Source: Pyxicephalus adspersus (taxonomy: Eukaryota > Chordata > Amphibia > Anura > Pyxicephalidae). Taken from it: a stretch of DNA of 64,000 bases. Position numbers and translations under genes: made by a program. Below are positions 37,321 to 49,923 of this stretch, piece after piece (positions within the stretch are counted from its first letter, which is position 1; each line of letters begins with the position of its first letter). Location: assembly GCF_032062135.1 (NCBI RefSeq), contig NC_092861.1, positions 136,222,917 through 136,286,916 of the forward strand, in the 5' to 3' direction. Below the pieces are notes generated by a model. That model was not told the DNA's origin, ran no database searches, and worked only from the letters and a program-made list of their open reading frames with translations.

Positions 37321-38344
37321 ACAAACTCCATGTTATGCAAACATGGTTGGTTAGGGTTCTGTATGTGGACCATGAGGCCTCATTCTGTGGTCCACAAGGT
37401 CTTATCCACAGTCATCTACCCAAATGGCATAATGTATTTCTGAAGGATGAAGCAAGCAAGGCAGGATTAGGTGTTTAAATAAGTTTCCACTGAACATTTA
37501 TTGACCTTCCATTAGAGGATAAATTCTAAGCAATTTGCTGGAAAAACCCTCTTATACATCCATGTTATGCAAACATTTGCCAGATGGTGTTCTTGCCTAT
37601 TGTAGTCATTATAAAGCCTTACTGTCCTGAGCCGCTTATACCAGTTGCATGCTCTATTACTGATAGTGTTGCTCCCTTGATGACACCAGAGTATTAATGT
37701 TTAGTACAGTGGGTGGGCTTCAATTTCCAGATTGAAGATCACTAACCTGAATCAATCATTTATTGAGTTGACTAGCAACTAGCAAACAGTGGAGATGTCT
37801 AGCTGATTAGGGGTTTTATTTTTTTCTATTGACGGCAATGCCAAGGGTTACTTTTGCTGAGAATGACACAAGTTAAGGGTTATTATATTCCCTTTGGCTA
37901 AGTGTTTTATAATTTGATACTGAAAGCAGGCTCAGGTTCAAGGAGGCAGTATAGAACCTGTGCCCATTGACAGGGATTCACTTTCAGACCTCAGATGACC
38001 TCTCAATAAAATAAATCCAAAAGATGAGACAAGTAGAAATCCTTAAACTACTGTTAGAATAAATTACATTATTATTTACTTGCATAACCTCATTTGTAAC
38101 TAATTCGCTATAACTAGTAATGACCCAACTGGGACTGGTTGAGCAGAGATTACCACTGTTTTCTTGCAGTGCTGGAGCTCTTGGATCTTCATGGAAGTGG
38201 TTGCCACCAGATCAAGCATAAGGACCAGTAAGTGTTTACTGCTGTCTTTACATTGGACAAATCACTTAATTTTTCAATAGTGATTTTCTGTAAATTGATT
38301 TCTATGTTTCAAGAACCTAGTGGCAGTAGGTCCTACAGTAGCTG

Positions 38345-38745
38345 TTAGCTCTACATACCCTGGCAGCAGAGGTGGGATTACCTTGGACATGGAGTCAAAG
38401 TGTCTTCCAGTCTTCAGTGGAAAACCCCACAAGGGATGATGGGCTGGTGACCCTAGGGGAGAACACCAAGTTGTGGCCCCCAGGCTCTCCCCACCAGGGA
38501 TAAACAGAATAGAGGGCTTTGGTGAAGGGACAGCTAAGATCATGTACTGAGTAGGAAGACAGCGAGAGTCTAGCCAGACTGAGGTCAGGGCAGGCAGCTG
38601 ACAAGTGTAGTCAAGATCAGGCGTTCAAAAAAGGCACAATGCAGTGGAACCTAACTGAGCAAATCTCAGGTAACAGGTCTGAGGATCCAGCAACCAGAGC
38701 CTATAATCAGGGAGGTATAAAGAAGGCTAGCAGCCAATAGCAGGA
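38345..38745 (-). repeat. Interspersed repeat, LTR-like (copy 1)
   Basis: GC-richer block with GGAGAACACC, CCCCACCAGGGATAAACAGA and GAAGACAGCGAGAGTCTAGC. Recurs inverted at 61830-62205. The style is that of an LTR retroelement. No terminal repeats or coding frame were identified, so the class is inference. Confidence 0.6.
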
Positions 38746-38938
38746 TTTAAGGTTGGAATGAGGAACTACTCTGCTCATTGGCAGCTGCACATACTCCGAA
38801 ATCCCCTTCAGCTATGCACAGCCTCAGAGTAAGTGCAGGGGATGCTGGAAATAGCAAATCTTTGCACAGCTAAAGGGAGACTGAGGGTGCTGAAAGCTGC
38901 TGGACAGATGATCTGAGTTGTAACAGTAGCTATTAGAC

Positions 38939-39263
38939 CAGGGGTGGGCTAACTTTTTTAGTCAGGGGCCACAATCTGATACAAAATTTGAGAGAGGGGC
39001 CGGGCCGATAGGGGAGTGGGCAGGGTCATCATGACGCCACTGAACATGACATCATGATGGCAAAACCCCCGCACAAATCCTAGCCTGCAATGGGAGAGTG
39101 GGCGGGTTGTGTGGAGGGACACAGCCCGCCCACCTCTACGAGCTGGGATACAATTGGGGGACGTGTTCCGCGGCTCTGGCTGGTGCGGCCCCGCTCCAAG
39201 AGCCGTGGACCACCCAAAGGGCCAGAGAAACAACCTTTTTGGGCCGTAGTTTGCCCATGCCTG
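38939..39263. mobile_element. hAT-like element with perfect 8-bp duplication
   Basis: The termini CAGGGGTGGGCTAACTTTTT and (reverse complement) CAGGCATGGGCAAACTAC are inverted. TATTAGAC is repeated exactly at 38931-38938 and 39264-39271, the 8-bp duplication of hAT transposition. The 325-bp GC-rich interior is non-coding. Confidence 0.93.
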
Positions 39264-40473
39264 TATTAGACTGTGAGCTCTGTAGGGGAAGATGACTATT
39301 TCTCTGTGCTCTGTACAGCACTTAGGAATATTTTGTTACTAGTTTATATCTTACCTTTTATTTAAATGTGCAAACAGTGTCTGCTAAATATTGTCTTGTT
39401 GACGTAAGTTCAACTAGGTAGAACAATTCATCAATAAGTACAAAAGCATTTTAAAGCATGACTCTAAAATAAGATAAAAATGAATCGCCTAATAAAAGTA
39501 CAATAAAAAATATCAAAACCAGCTTTAGCTCTAAAAACTACTTTCAATCTAAAGATTTTCCTCACAGTACTTTTTTTTCTTGGTACTAGAGTCTGTGGAT
39601 CAGTATCATTGCTCTGAGCTCAGGCTGTCTAGGTCCTGCCGAGCCTAGGACTGGACAGTAAATGCAGAAGTAGCAAAGCAAGGAGTTCATCAATCGGTCT
39701 CTATGCAATCTATTTATATCTTTCTGTCAGTACATAACATTTTTTCTTGGGTTGCTTCAGTTACTTACACTGTTTGCTTTCTAAAAATAGTTTAATGATG
39801 CTTATTGATTACAGAGCTGCTTTTTGTGTCTTTTAGGTCTGCCTGGGTTTTAAATTTTAGGTTTTTCATTGGAGAGACAACAATAAAAACCAGACAGAGG
39901 TTATATACTTTCTAATTACTGTCAAGTGATACACTTCTGTTAAATCTCTATGGGAAATAAAAAGATATACATGAAATCCTTTGGGTTTAGCCAGATTATC
40001 CAAATCCTACACAGGAACACGGACTTGATCATCGCCCTCTGGTGGACTGAATGTTCTTAATGTATACGGTGAGTCACCTGTAATGAATGCCATTATCTAC
40101 AGAGAGTCAACATTGCCAAGGTTACAGATGACAGAGTAAAGCTAGGAGTAAAATAACTCATCTCGGGGTGTGTTCTAAGTGTGAATTACATTAGTTGCCA
40201 AGTTCCATTCATAAAGAAAAACTTGAATTGTAAGCTTTCTTATTAATAATATCCGCCTCTCCCAAAGAAGAAGAGACCTCTGGGTAAATGCCATATTTAA
40301 TTCTAAGTCTGTGAATGGGTCATATGTTTAATGCATCACATGCTAGGGATAAAGAAGTGTTGGTTCAGGTCCCCTGCACAGCTTTGTATTGCCGTATGCT
40401 GAGTGTTACTGCAACGTACAATAGTGCACCATGAATGTGCCATTCATATATACCTACTGTGGGCGTGAGTGTA

Positions 40474-40475
<2 letters not shown>

Positions 40476-40507
<32 letters not shown>
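40476..40507. repeat. (AT)n microsatellite
   Basis: About fifteen AT dinucleotides. Confidence 0.95.
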
Positions 40508-40513
<6 letters not shown>

Positions 40514-42419
40514 AATGGATGCATTATGAGCTGCCTTTCATCTGCACACCCAGTAACAGGTTGCCAAGTCTATGCCATCTCCCTCTCCTGCCCTGTAGTC
40601 CCTGCTCAGTTACCGGCCACGCAGCTTGATTAGCTCCCACGGGTCAGCATGCTCAGATCAATGGGAAAGGAGCCTCTGACAATGGCATAAAATCCCTAAT
40701 GTGCATTATTCACCATTGACAAGGTGTGAAAGACATGAGGGGGAAACTGTGCATTGCTCAGATATTCATGTGGGTCATTTAAAAGTAAAATTCAACTGTC
40801 TCCATTCATTTTTCAGCAGATATTTGCCCGGATCCCCTTTCCTCATTGCATGCTATCATTTTAGATTAGAGAGGTATGGAAATAATTGGCGTGGCGCTGA
40901 TGCTTTCCTGTCTACAGAGGAAAAGAATTGTAATGTGAAGAGTCAGGCAGTTCACAATATGGAGCAAAATATCAAGATTTAGAAAGATTCAGTTGAACCA
41001 GCTCTGCAATGAGGATGGTGTGCCCTGCATCTGTTATTGAGGCAAAGGCTATTAGGGAATCATTCACCTTCGATAACCCCTAAACACAAAAAAACAACTA
41101 AAAACAATTGAAAGTTTTTTTTCTTCCTTTCACGTTTCTTTATAAATAAATCAGTACACAACATAGCTGGGTCAGGACTATTTTAAATACCAGATCATGG
41201 CACATAAAAACACAATAAAATGTACACTAACCAATATATTACAAACATATAAACTGACAACAGAACAAAAGCTTCCTGTACTTACGTTCTTGCTAAATCA
41301 GGACTGATGTAGTATCCCACAAATGACACAATTATTCCAATCCTGGCACCTATGAAGTTATTGGCTGTATTCACAAATATCTGAGGGCTGATTCACATAA
41401 GTGCAGCATTGGTGAATTATTGTAACATGGCATACACTTTACCATGCATTGTCAACTAATTTAGTTGAAAGAACCACAATGGACCAGAATATACACATGG
41501 ACTATTTTTCTGGATGCAGCACACTACAATGCACAGAAGTGGATTACCATGTCTTGCTTGAGCTGCAATGCAAATGGCATTGCGTTTAAACCTATGGAAT
41601 AGCAAGGCACCAATGCATATGCATTATCGTGTATTGTAGTGTGTAAATGTACCTGTGATCTGTCTTTGTTAAATCCTCTCACCTTGTTACTTGCTACACC
41701 TTCAAGCAAAAAGGTGAGAGGTCAGTCAGCTTGTGAAATATTGGATATTAATTCCCATGTGTAGACACATTGAAGACACACCTCACTGCTAGGTAGGTCT
41801 GAACCAAGAAACCAGTTTTACTCCAATTTTGCAAAAGGAACTTTCCCTGCTCTCATTTTGCATGTGTCCTGCAGCATGATGCATTGTTGGAGCTTGGTAA
41901 ACTCATATTAACGAATAGATTTCAGAAGCTGAATCTGGACAATAAATGTTCTCCTGTTGCCAGGTAAAAGGTAAATATGTACCTGGTTACGTTTTGGGAT
42001 TGAACAGTTTACGATTTTGCAAAAATATAAATCTCTACAGTATAGTACTTTAATCTTCTGATCACTACCAGCCTTTGATCGTCTTGCCTAATTATGTACC
42101 ACTTGTATCATTACTGACTGGTACAACAGCTTGAAGGCACAATACTCTACTTTACCCAACATAAACTCTATTATACAGTTTTGTGCATTTTTTGCATCGA
42201 GACCTTAAATCGAAAAGCAGTAAGATATTGATTCACATTTTACATTTAATTATGAATGTTGACTGCAGCCCTCTAAGCCCCGGAGATGTAAGGTAGCTAA
42301 AACAAGGTCAGAAAAGTTCAGCATCCAGCAGAAGCTTTAATAACATCATGCAACTAATCAAATATTATAGATTATTCCAACATAAAAATAGCAACTTGAG
42401 TTCGTACAAGTGCCGTTAA

Positions 42420-42900
42420 CCTCCCTGGCAGTCTAATTTTGTCAGTATTTTTATGCCAAAAGCTTTACATTGTTTTGTATGGAAATTTATTTTACTTTGT
42501 AGGCCTATAATTCTTAGGCATAACTCACCGAAATATGCCCAATATATAATAAATTTAATAAAAAACTTAATATATATATATATATATATATATAAATATT
42601 ATAATTATTACTTTGTATTGGATTCAATACAGTTATTTTGTTTTGGAATCTAATAAAAAATAATTTGAATTTCCTGCTGTGCTCCCTCGCACGCACCGAC
42701 TTCACCGGGAACTCCCAGGGAATGTCAGTGCACTTGCCGGGGGAAGATCGGAAGAAGAGGACGCGGCCTGAAGATGGGATCCGACAGGCAGGACACCGGA
42801 GGATGCCAATGGGACCAGGTAATTGTTTTATGTTTTTAGCTGCCGCTTTCAGCAGGATTTTTCTTACCCTGAGACACACTCTGGATTACCGCTCAGGGGG
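42420..42900 (-). mobile_element. piggyBac-like MITE, copy 1
   Basis: Preceded by TTAA (42416-42419) and followed by TTGA, one change from TTAA. The right terminus on the minus strand is CCCCCTGAGCGGTAATCC, the left CCTCCCTGGCAGTCTAA. The interior has GTATTGGATTCAATAC and a GC-rich end. The same family lies at 49924 in opposite orientation and at 59111. It contains an (AT)n tract (~42570-42594). Confidence 0.8.
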
Positions 42901-43240
42901 TTGAAGTTGTTAATATGCAGCTAAAATGTCTGTAAAGAAGTCACTTTAGCCCGGACATAATAGATAGTTTGTGGACAGCTAACCATCACAATGTTATAGG
43001 ATGTTGGACATGAAAATTATGGATATTACCATGGAGTTTAGGTCCTCCTTGCAGCTTTAATAGAATCTGCCCTTCTGGAATAGCTTGTTGAGGTTATGAA
43101 ATGTGTATGTGGGAATTTGTGCTCATTCAGCCTGAAAATCATTTGTATGGTCAGATATTGATGTTGATGAGAAAATCCTGCTCATGGTAGACTGGTGTTC
43201 CAATGTCCCATGTTTTTATGATGCCAGTTGTGTTTCAAGG

Positions 43241-43594
43241 CAGCGGTCGCCAACTGGTGGTCCAGATAAAATTTTGGTTGTCTGTGTCTCTGGCTAGTGC
43301 ACCCTCCAACGGGGTTAGGAGAAGGACCCCACTGGGGGGGGTTGGACTAGCTAAAGCTGCATCCCCCGTATAAACACAACCCACCTACTTTCCCATCGCA
43401 GGGTCAGAGCGGTGGGTGGGTTGTGTCTCTAGACACAGCCTGCCCACTCTCCCATCACAGGCTGGTTCTGACACCATGACATCAGTCTGGGAGAAGTTTC
43501 TTCCTCTTTGAGTGACACACGGCTCCCCGTGCATGCGCGGTCCAGATACTGTGAATTTATTGGTTCGTGAAGTCTTAAAGGTTGGAGACCACTG
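43241..43594 (-). mobile_element. hAT-like element with 8-bp duplication
   Basis: Ends CAGCGGTCGCCAACTGG and (reverse complement) CAGTGGTCTCCAACCTTTAA. Flanks TTTCAAGG (43233-43240) and TTTTAAGG (43595-43602) match at 7 of 8. Second copy of the 26818 family. Confidence 0.88.
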
Positions 43595-43621
43595 TTTTAA
43601 GGAGTAATGTACCACATTGTA

Positions 43622-43830
43622 TATTATGCTGGCACTTTAAGTCCATCAAGTTAAACCACTAGGAAAATAAACATATCCCAGATATAAAACCCTATGGACA
43701 TAGTTGCTCCAGAGGAAGGCAAAAAACCCCTGGTACAATTTGCTCCAACAGGAAAAAAAATTCCTTCCTGGTTCCATGAGGCAATCGGATGTTCCCTGGA
43801 TCAACAGTCTGTAATCTTTCCTTAACAGCT
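43622..43830 (-). repeat. Interspersed repeat, class unknown (copy 2)
   Basis: On the minus strand it carries GATCCAGGGAACATCCGATT, AGGAAGGAATTTTTTTTCC and GGTTTAACTTGATGGACTT, the same order of blocks as 11128-11357. Confidence 0.65.
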
Positions 43831-43856
43831 TTAACACCAAGATCTATAAATACTGT

Positions 43857-43925
43857 TTAATATTATTAATATTATTATTATTAATAATAATAATTAAATA
43901 ATAATAATAATGGTAATATTAATAC
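43857..43925. repeat. (ATT/AAT)n microsatellite, palindromic
   Basis: Runs of TATTAT followed by TAATAA, giving a self-complementary AT-only tract. Confidence 0.9.
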
Positions 43926-46089
43926 AGTCAAATTGAAAAGAATCATCCCGAACTGTGACACTGCTTTAGGGCACACGTGTTATACAGAAAGTTAATAGTT
44001 AACCATTCTCCAGCATGTTATGGCAAGCTAGACAGCTCAGCATACTTTGACAAAGTTAACGATCTGAGAACCAGCATGTACCAATTTTTCCCTGGGAACT
44101 TTGAGGGGCACACTTTTTAAAATATACATAAAGCCTCTATTGTGTTGGATTGCCATGCTCCGATTGGAATGCATGCTATTTTTAAAACTGTGATCTAGCA
44201 AAACACCCAGATCCTTCTCTATTTTGATCCCCCCCCCCTCTAAAGTATTTCCTCTAGACTGTATGAAGCATGCATGCTGTTGCCCTCAAGTGCATAACTT
44301 TACGTTTATTAATATTACCTAAAATAACAGTGCATCTAGGTCTGCTGGAAGATTATAGATATCCTGTAAAGACTTTATTCCATTACAAACTTTGGTGTTT
44401 AGTGTCATCCGAGTACTTACTCAACAATTTGGAAGGTGTCCATTTTTGTGATGTAATGTACCCATAGTTATATGGTCAAGCATATGTACTCTAGCCTAAC
44501 CAGCCCAGACAATTCAGGTAGCTCTGTTATCCTGAACTCTGTTAATGGAGTTGAGTTCCGACCCATCTTTTTGTGCCCTACCATTGATCAGCAAAACCGT
44601 CGATTATAGTTATGAACCAAAAGTACAGACCTCATACTAGCAGACAAACTGGCTTTGTGTGACATTTGAGTCTACCTTTTCTTTCATTTTATTTCCATCC
44701 CAAAAAACTTTAATTACTGCCTCATCTCCAAAATACTCTGTTCTTCACAGGAGGCGACCAGAGTTTTAGTCTCAGCTACTGACACTTATGGCTACCATTT
44801 TACTAAACAGATGGTCACCTTTTTTTAAAAGCAGCAGTAAGGGTTTAAATCCCTAAAACAATTCCTCTTTTTTTTACATTTTAAATATATATTAGTTATT
44901 ATAAATATATAAATATCTTTACTGGCTTCTTACAAGGATTAGGCTATGCTTTGCCTTGTAAGCATTTTACTACTCATGTCTCATCTATAATTGTTACTTC
45001 AATCAAGACTATCCAACCACTGCACTCTATAAATGCCCTGGTAATGTCCTTTTCACTTATATATTCATCCTAGGTGAGGCTTCTAGGACTCAGACAATCT
45101 GCATTTTCTAGACATAGAAACAGGATTTAAAAATAATCATAAATACAATATAATCATAAAACAATGTATCAGGAATTTTCTGTGCCACTCCGCTCCTTTA
45201 GTACTGAAAATGACGTTAATCTCATTTATGTGCAACAATTATAGATGTCACTGCAGAAATCTTTATTTTCACATAAGTTGTCATGTATTGTGCTGTATAA
45301 AATGAGCTTTCAGCTTAACTAGAACAGAATCAAAATCAACATTCTGTCAGCATTTTAAATTATGCTGCAGGCAGAGCTAATGCAGGTATTTTGGATTCAT
45401 CTGAGAGGCCTCCTCTGACAGGCCATATTGCTTGATAAGAAATGTGCATTTTAATGTCACACATAGTTTTATAGCTAAAAAGTAATATTTTTCTGTACAG
45501 ACCTGTATAGAAAACATCATATTAATGACATTGGGTCTGAATGCAGTAGATGTCTGATGCTTGGGACTGTAAAGTCACCAAAAGTGATGATTTAGGACTT
45601 TGCAGTATAATACATACTTTTAGTTATGTGTCACTGTCAGAGTGTCCCAGAGACCCATTGGAAAGATCTTTATTGAAGGTCACTCTGTCTACCCACATGG
45701 TATGGTGTCTCATTCAACATGCTGATGAAGTGGAATCTCGTTCTTTTTGCTGCATATTTCACGTTGTAAGCTCAATGAAAAACAGTAATAAAAAGGTGAG
45801 GACATCTCAGAATGGATGTGAAAGCTGGATGAAGCTGGGAACTCTACCATTTCAAAAATAATATCCGTTTGAAAGTACAGTCTATTAAAGTGGGCTTTAC
45901 TCTTTAAAACTAAAAAGTATGACTGAGCCTCATAGGAATCAGACACAACAGAAACATGGAAAGTTCCGGGGCTCTTTTTGCTTTACTTTCATAAACTTGT
46001 ACCAAACTTAGTGTTCCTGACTTACAGCTCAGCACTTTTGCTGCAGAAGTTTTGTGTTGTTAAGCTGTAATCCTTATTATTGTTCGGTG

Positions 46090-46310
46090 GTCCCCGATAT
46101 TCAATTTTTTAGCTACTGTTCTTGTTGGCTGATCTGGCTATGGTTCATTTGTGCACCAGAAAGAGTGTTGTTCAAACATTATTTTGTCCATGCCTTTTAC
46201 ATACTTATATTCTAAAATCTGAATGAGCAGCAGTGTTAAGCACATACCAGCCACAGCCATTCTCCAAGGCTAATAATTGCTAAACTCTAGCAAAACCAAA
46301 TCTTCACGTG
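46090..46310 (+). repeat. Local tandem duplication, unit 1
   Basis: Contains TGGTTCATTTGTGCACCAGA, AAGAGTGTTGTT, AGCCATTCTCCAAGGC and TCTTCACGTGATAA. Each of these recurs in the same order in 46335-46820, where a MITE splits the second unit. Confidence 0.85.
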
Positions 46311-46334
46311 ATAATCTAACTTTTAGAACATCAG

Positions 46335-46820
46335 CCACTGTTTTTGGCCATTCTGACTTTGGTTCATATGTGCACCAAAAAGAGTGTTGTTTATCAAACA
46401 ACTTTGTTCACATTATTTTGTCTATTCCTTCTACAAACTTAGTATGCATACACATGTAGGACTGAAAGAAATATGAACAAGCACTGTACATACAGCACCG
46501 TTCTGCACTATGGAGAGGGGGGAATGAGCGAGCGGCACCCCGCTGCACTCTCTCCCCTTCATTTGTATTGCAGTCATTCGTCATACATGGATCCGCTAGG
46601 ACAGATCCATGAACAACGTTAGACGAGCACTGTACACCAGTCAGATTCTCGTACGGTACTAGCCCTGAAGCAATAATTGGACAAGAATCCTATGAAGTGT
46701 GTACATAGCCTTAAAGTCTAAAACCTGAGCAGCAGCACTGAACCTCCAACAGCAGCAGCAGCCATTCTCCAAGGCCTATAGTTGTTAAACTTTACAAATT
46801 TAGCTTCACATGATGAGCCA
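46335..46820 (+). repeat. Local tandem duplication, unit 2 (split by MITE)
   Basis: Second copy of 46090-46310: TTGGTTCATATGTGCACCAA and AAGAGTGTTGTTT before the MITE, and AGCCATTCTCCAAGGC and GCTTCACATGATGA after it. Confidence 0.85.
46442..46710. mobile_element. Harbinger-like MITE with TTA duplication
   Basis: TTA at 46439-46441 and 46711-46713 bracket 269 bp with ends GTATGCATACACATG and (reverse complement) GGCTATGTACACACTTCATA. The intact duplicate at 46090 shows the empty site (CTTATATTCTAAAATCTG), which confirms the boundaries. Non-coding. Confidence 0.92.
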
Positions 46821-47148
46821 AGAATTAGTATATGGTCTGGAAACAGAAAGAAATTTCACAAATGGGATATCCGAAGCTGCTTGTACAGATGATTTTAGTT
46901 CATTTGACACATATCCTATTAAAATGACCTAAATCCAGCCCTACCTTATAGCAGTTTAGAGAAGGATAGAAACATGTCCATGTTGCCTATAACAAACAAT
47001 ATTATCTTTTTTATTTGCACTAAAATAAAAAGGTCTTACTGGCTCAGATATTTACACTATTGTTAAAATGCATAAAATATAGTTTACATTATATACTAGT
47101 AAATCCAAATACGCTTTTATTATGTAGTATGAGCATTTTGACACTCAC

Positions 47149-47283
47149 CAGCCTGAAGCCAAATCTGCTCAAGGGTGATCCATTGCTGCATTGGTCCTTG
47201 CCTGTGAGTACTGCTGTGCATGGATATCTCAGACATGGCCTGCTCCATGCGGGATGCTGCAATAGATGATGCCCGCTGGGATC
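47149..47283 (-). CDS. TTC7A: TTC7A internal exon, start of C-terminal TPR block
   Basis: This 135-bp minus-strand exon has an acceptor ending TTTGTAG and a donor GTGAGT. Two bases complete the Gly codon, then it reads [20 protein letters not shown] and ends [11 protein letters not shown] plus one base of Ala. The RASSIAASR and TLEQIWLQA blocks are hallmark TTC7A segments. The run leads from the linker into the first helix of the C-terminal TPR array, the half reported for the TTC7 family to contact FAM126. Phase in (1) and phase out (1) match both neighbours. The upstream intron is 7,653 bp and the downstream intron 11,682 bp. Confidence 0.93.
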
Positions 47284-47731
47284 CTACAAACACATTATTA
47301 CAAGTTAGGCAGATAATACTATAAATATTTAACTGTAACTAAACAATAATAGTTACAAAAAGAACCGCCTTTATTAGCTTCAAGGTGACCAGTCTAGGAA
47401 TAAGAACCCCAAATTTCATTTATTGTGTTAATTTTTAAATAATACAATAAACAATTTTAAATAAAAATCCTAAATTGATATGAATGTTTTATATTTACTA
47501 CTTGTGGTCAGCAATAGATGAACTACAAATAGTAAAAGCTATTAAAATGCATTAAAAACTACATTGTGAAACAACAACAAAAACGAGGGATAGTAGGGAG
47601 ATCAGATAATGAAGACTAGGAGAACTGAGGTGACGCATACTCTCCCTTTCTCCTAGGAGAGATGGAACCTTATGGTTCAGTATGTGGAACAGGTGTCCCC
47701 AGCTGCCTCCTTGCTGGACTGGATGAATACA

Positions 47732-47766
47732 ATGACAGGAGCTCCACCCGGATGAGCTCCTGTCAT
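47732..47766. repeat. Perfect inverted repeat, 13-bp arms
   Basis: ATGACAGGAGCTC (47732-47744) and GAGCTCCTGTCAT (47754-47766), with a 9-base loop. Confidence 0.9.
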
Positions 47767-48961
47767 CGTGCAGCCAATCCAGGTGCCAGGCAATGACAGC
47801 TGTCATCATCCACCTCCAATAACAGGTATAGTAATGTTGGATTGGAACTCAGATTGGTAAAGTTCCAGGCAGCATTTTTTTAGTGTGATCTTCAGTCTGA
47901 CAATTAAATCAAGGTTCTAAATAGCAGTGCCCTCTTCCCTGCATTGATGGAACTTTAATTTTATTTGTTGGGCATGAGATCTTTCTTTCACACATTCTTT
48001 TCTCACACTTTCTATGAAAATAAATGTAATCTGAGACTGTTTTTTCAATCAATTTAATGTCAAAAATCTTGCAATATCAGTGAATTGCAGCCAGGTCATT
48101 GAGCCTCTGAATCTGAGAATCATTCCAAACTGGTTATAAAAATTGCTAGCTATGGTAACTACTTATATAATCCAATGTATCAGCTGAGCATTAGTGATTT
48201 CTAATAGACATGTACTGCCGGCTACAAACTGCCAAAAAAAAAAAAACAAGATTTCCACCCACTATAAATCCCTACAAAATATCTAATCTAAGAGCCAAAT
48301 GTAAGAGGCAGTTAAAAAATCTGCCAGTTTAGTCTGAATAACCACACGTCTTATTTCATTCTTTCGATGCTCTAAATATCCGTAATACTATTGTACCCTA
48401 ATATTGCATTAACAAGATTTCTCCTTGCAGCTCTGCTGAGAGCCTTACAGCACGGAACACGTGGGAAGAGCTGAAAGCCAGCAATTTAACCTACCTACCG
48501 AGCCACGATAGCAGTGAGCAGCTGGGTTAGCAGCTGTTAATCTGATAAACACCGCTACCACTTCATTCATTGCAAACTTCTGACCTTTACGTGCATTAGG
48601 TTTGCTTTAGAGTTACTAAAAAGGAATATGACACAAACAGAAAGACACAAGTGGAAGAACAATATTGTTTTTGTTCTGGTGTCTTACTGATTTACCCCCG
48701 CTTTCCTTTGTATAAAAAAATATATAAATATGTGTTGTACAAATACCATAACTGTGTTTCCCTATCCTGGTATAAAAGAGCAAGCCTTATATTTAAAGAA
48801 AACCCTTTTAAATATTTTATTTTTGTTTGAGTTTTAGGGTTGGAAATGGTTAAAGCTGATCTCTAGGTAAAGTTACCCTTCTCACATTCCTCTCTCCAGT
48901 AATCCTTATAAAGAGTTTTTTTTTCCTCGTTTCATGTCCCTATATTTATTTTAGGATCTGA

Positions 48962-49006
48962 TATACATTTTGCACATTACACATGCAAAATGTATAATGT
49001 GCAAAA
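48962..49006. repeat. Two overlapping, mutually exclusive hairpins
   Basis: TATACATTTTGCA (48962-48974) pairs with 48984-48996, and TTTTGCACATTA (48968-48979) pairs with 48995-49006. The arms share bases, so only one can form at a time. AT-rich. Confidence 0.85.
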
Positions 49007-49923
49007 CGGCTGCCCAAATGCATTTCATGTTAACATGTATCATAGCATGCATTGAAATACTGCACAGATGTAAATGGGCCAGTAATTTAAACTGCTTGAC
49101 ATTATCAAAGACTTTTTTCTGTTAAAAAAATGCACCAGGGAAGAGGTTGGAAGGCACTCTACTTGCCTTCTTGTACACATACGTTTCCAGTCTTACTACA
49201 ACTCCTGTGACCACTATCAAACCACCATTCATAACTTCCAACAAAAATGGCAGGCAAATGCACCAACAAAGGTCCATGAACCATTTTTGGAAGCACAGTA
49301 AGGCTTGTCGGTGTATTGGCAAGGTGTGTTGGTATACCATTCAGAATTATTTTACAGTACTTGAGCCTTAACATCCAAACATCCCCATCCTAAATTAGTG
49401 ATCCAATAACAAAAGCAGTTTTAGAAGATTTCAGCAGCTGTATTTGTAAAGGAAAATATAACAATAATAACAATGAATCACAAAAAAGCTTGCAAAACAC
49501 ATTCATATGCTAAAATTTTTTTTTATTAACATGTTCAATAATCGGCCTTTTTCTTTAAGTATATGTCCTGGTATACTCCACACAAGGCAGCAGGGAATGA
49601 TGTGGACTTTTTAATCTCATTTTTAGTGTTGGGGTGGAGCCCATGCCTTTATGTGTGATTTTGGCTGTAAAATGACTAGTTATGTAATAAGTGGAGACTT
49701 CGAATATAGAGATGTAACGCTATGGATGAAAAGATTATTATAAGAATGAAAAGGGTTTTTTTTGGCAAAGCTTAAAAACACTTTTCTACCCACATAAAAA
49801 CCTTCAAGTATTACTAAAGGCAAAACTTTATTTTTAGATTTGGATAAAGTGGTTTGTAGTTGGAACTACTGCCAGGTCTTTATTGCTATCAATGTTCCCC
49901 TTGGGGAGACCCACTCACTTTAA

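Larger units (their letters stand above)
35467..47148 (-). other. TTC7A intron, 11.7 kb
   Basis: This intron lies between two exons that join in frame. It contains a Tc1 relic, hAT-like elements, a piggyBac-like MITE, a Harbinger-like MITE inside a local duplication, and microsatellites, all listed separately. I see no coding sequence in 35467-36169, 37585-38345, 39272-42415 or 44470-46089. Confidence 0.85.

Noticed and set aside
42514..42904. Frames of 121 and 88 codons on opposite strands
   Set aside because: Both fall in the piggyBac-like MITE and its AT microsatellite.
35252..47290. Assignment of the TPR exons to TTC7B
   Set aside because: The linker (SGMHLALP, GHDQENG) and the RASSIAASR and AELFMEQQ blocks fit my recall of TTC7A; TTC7B differs in all of these. 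An alignment would settle it.
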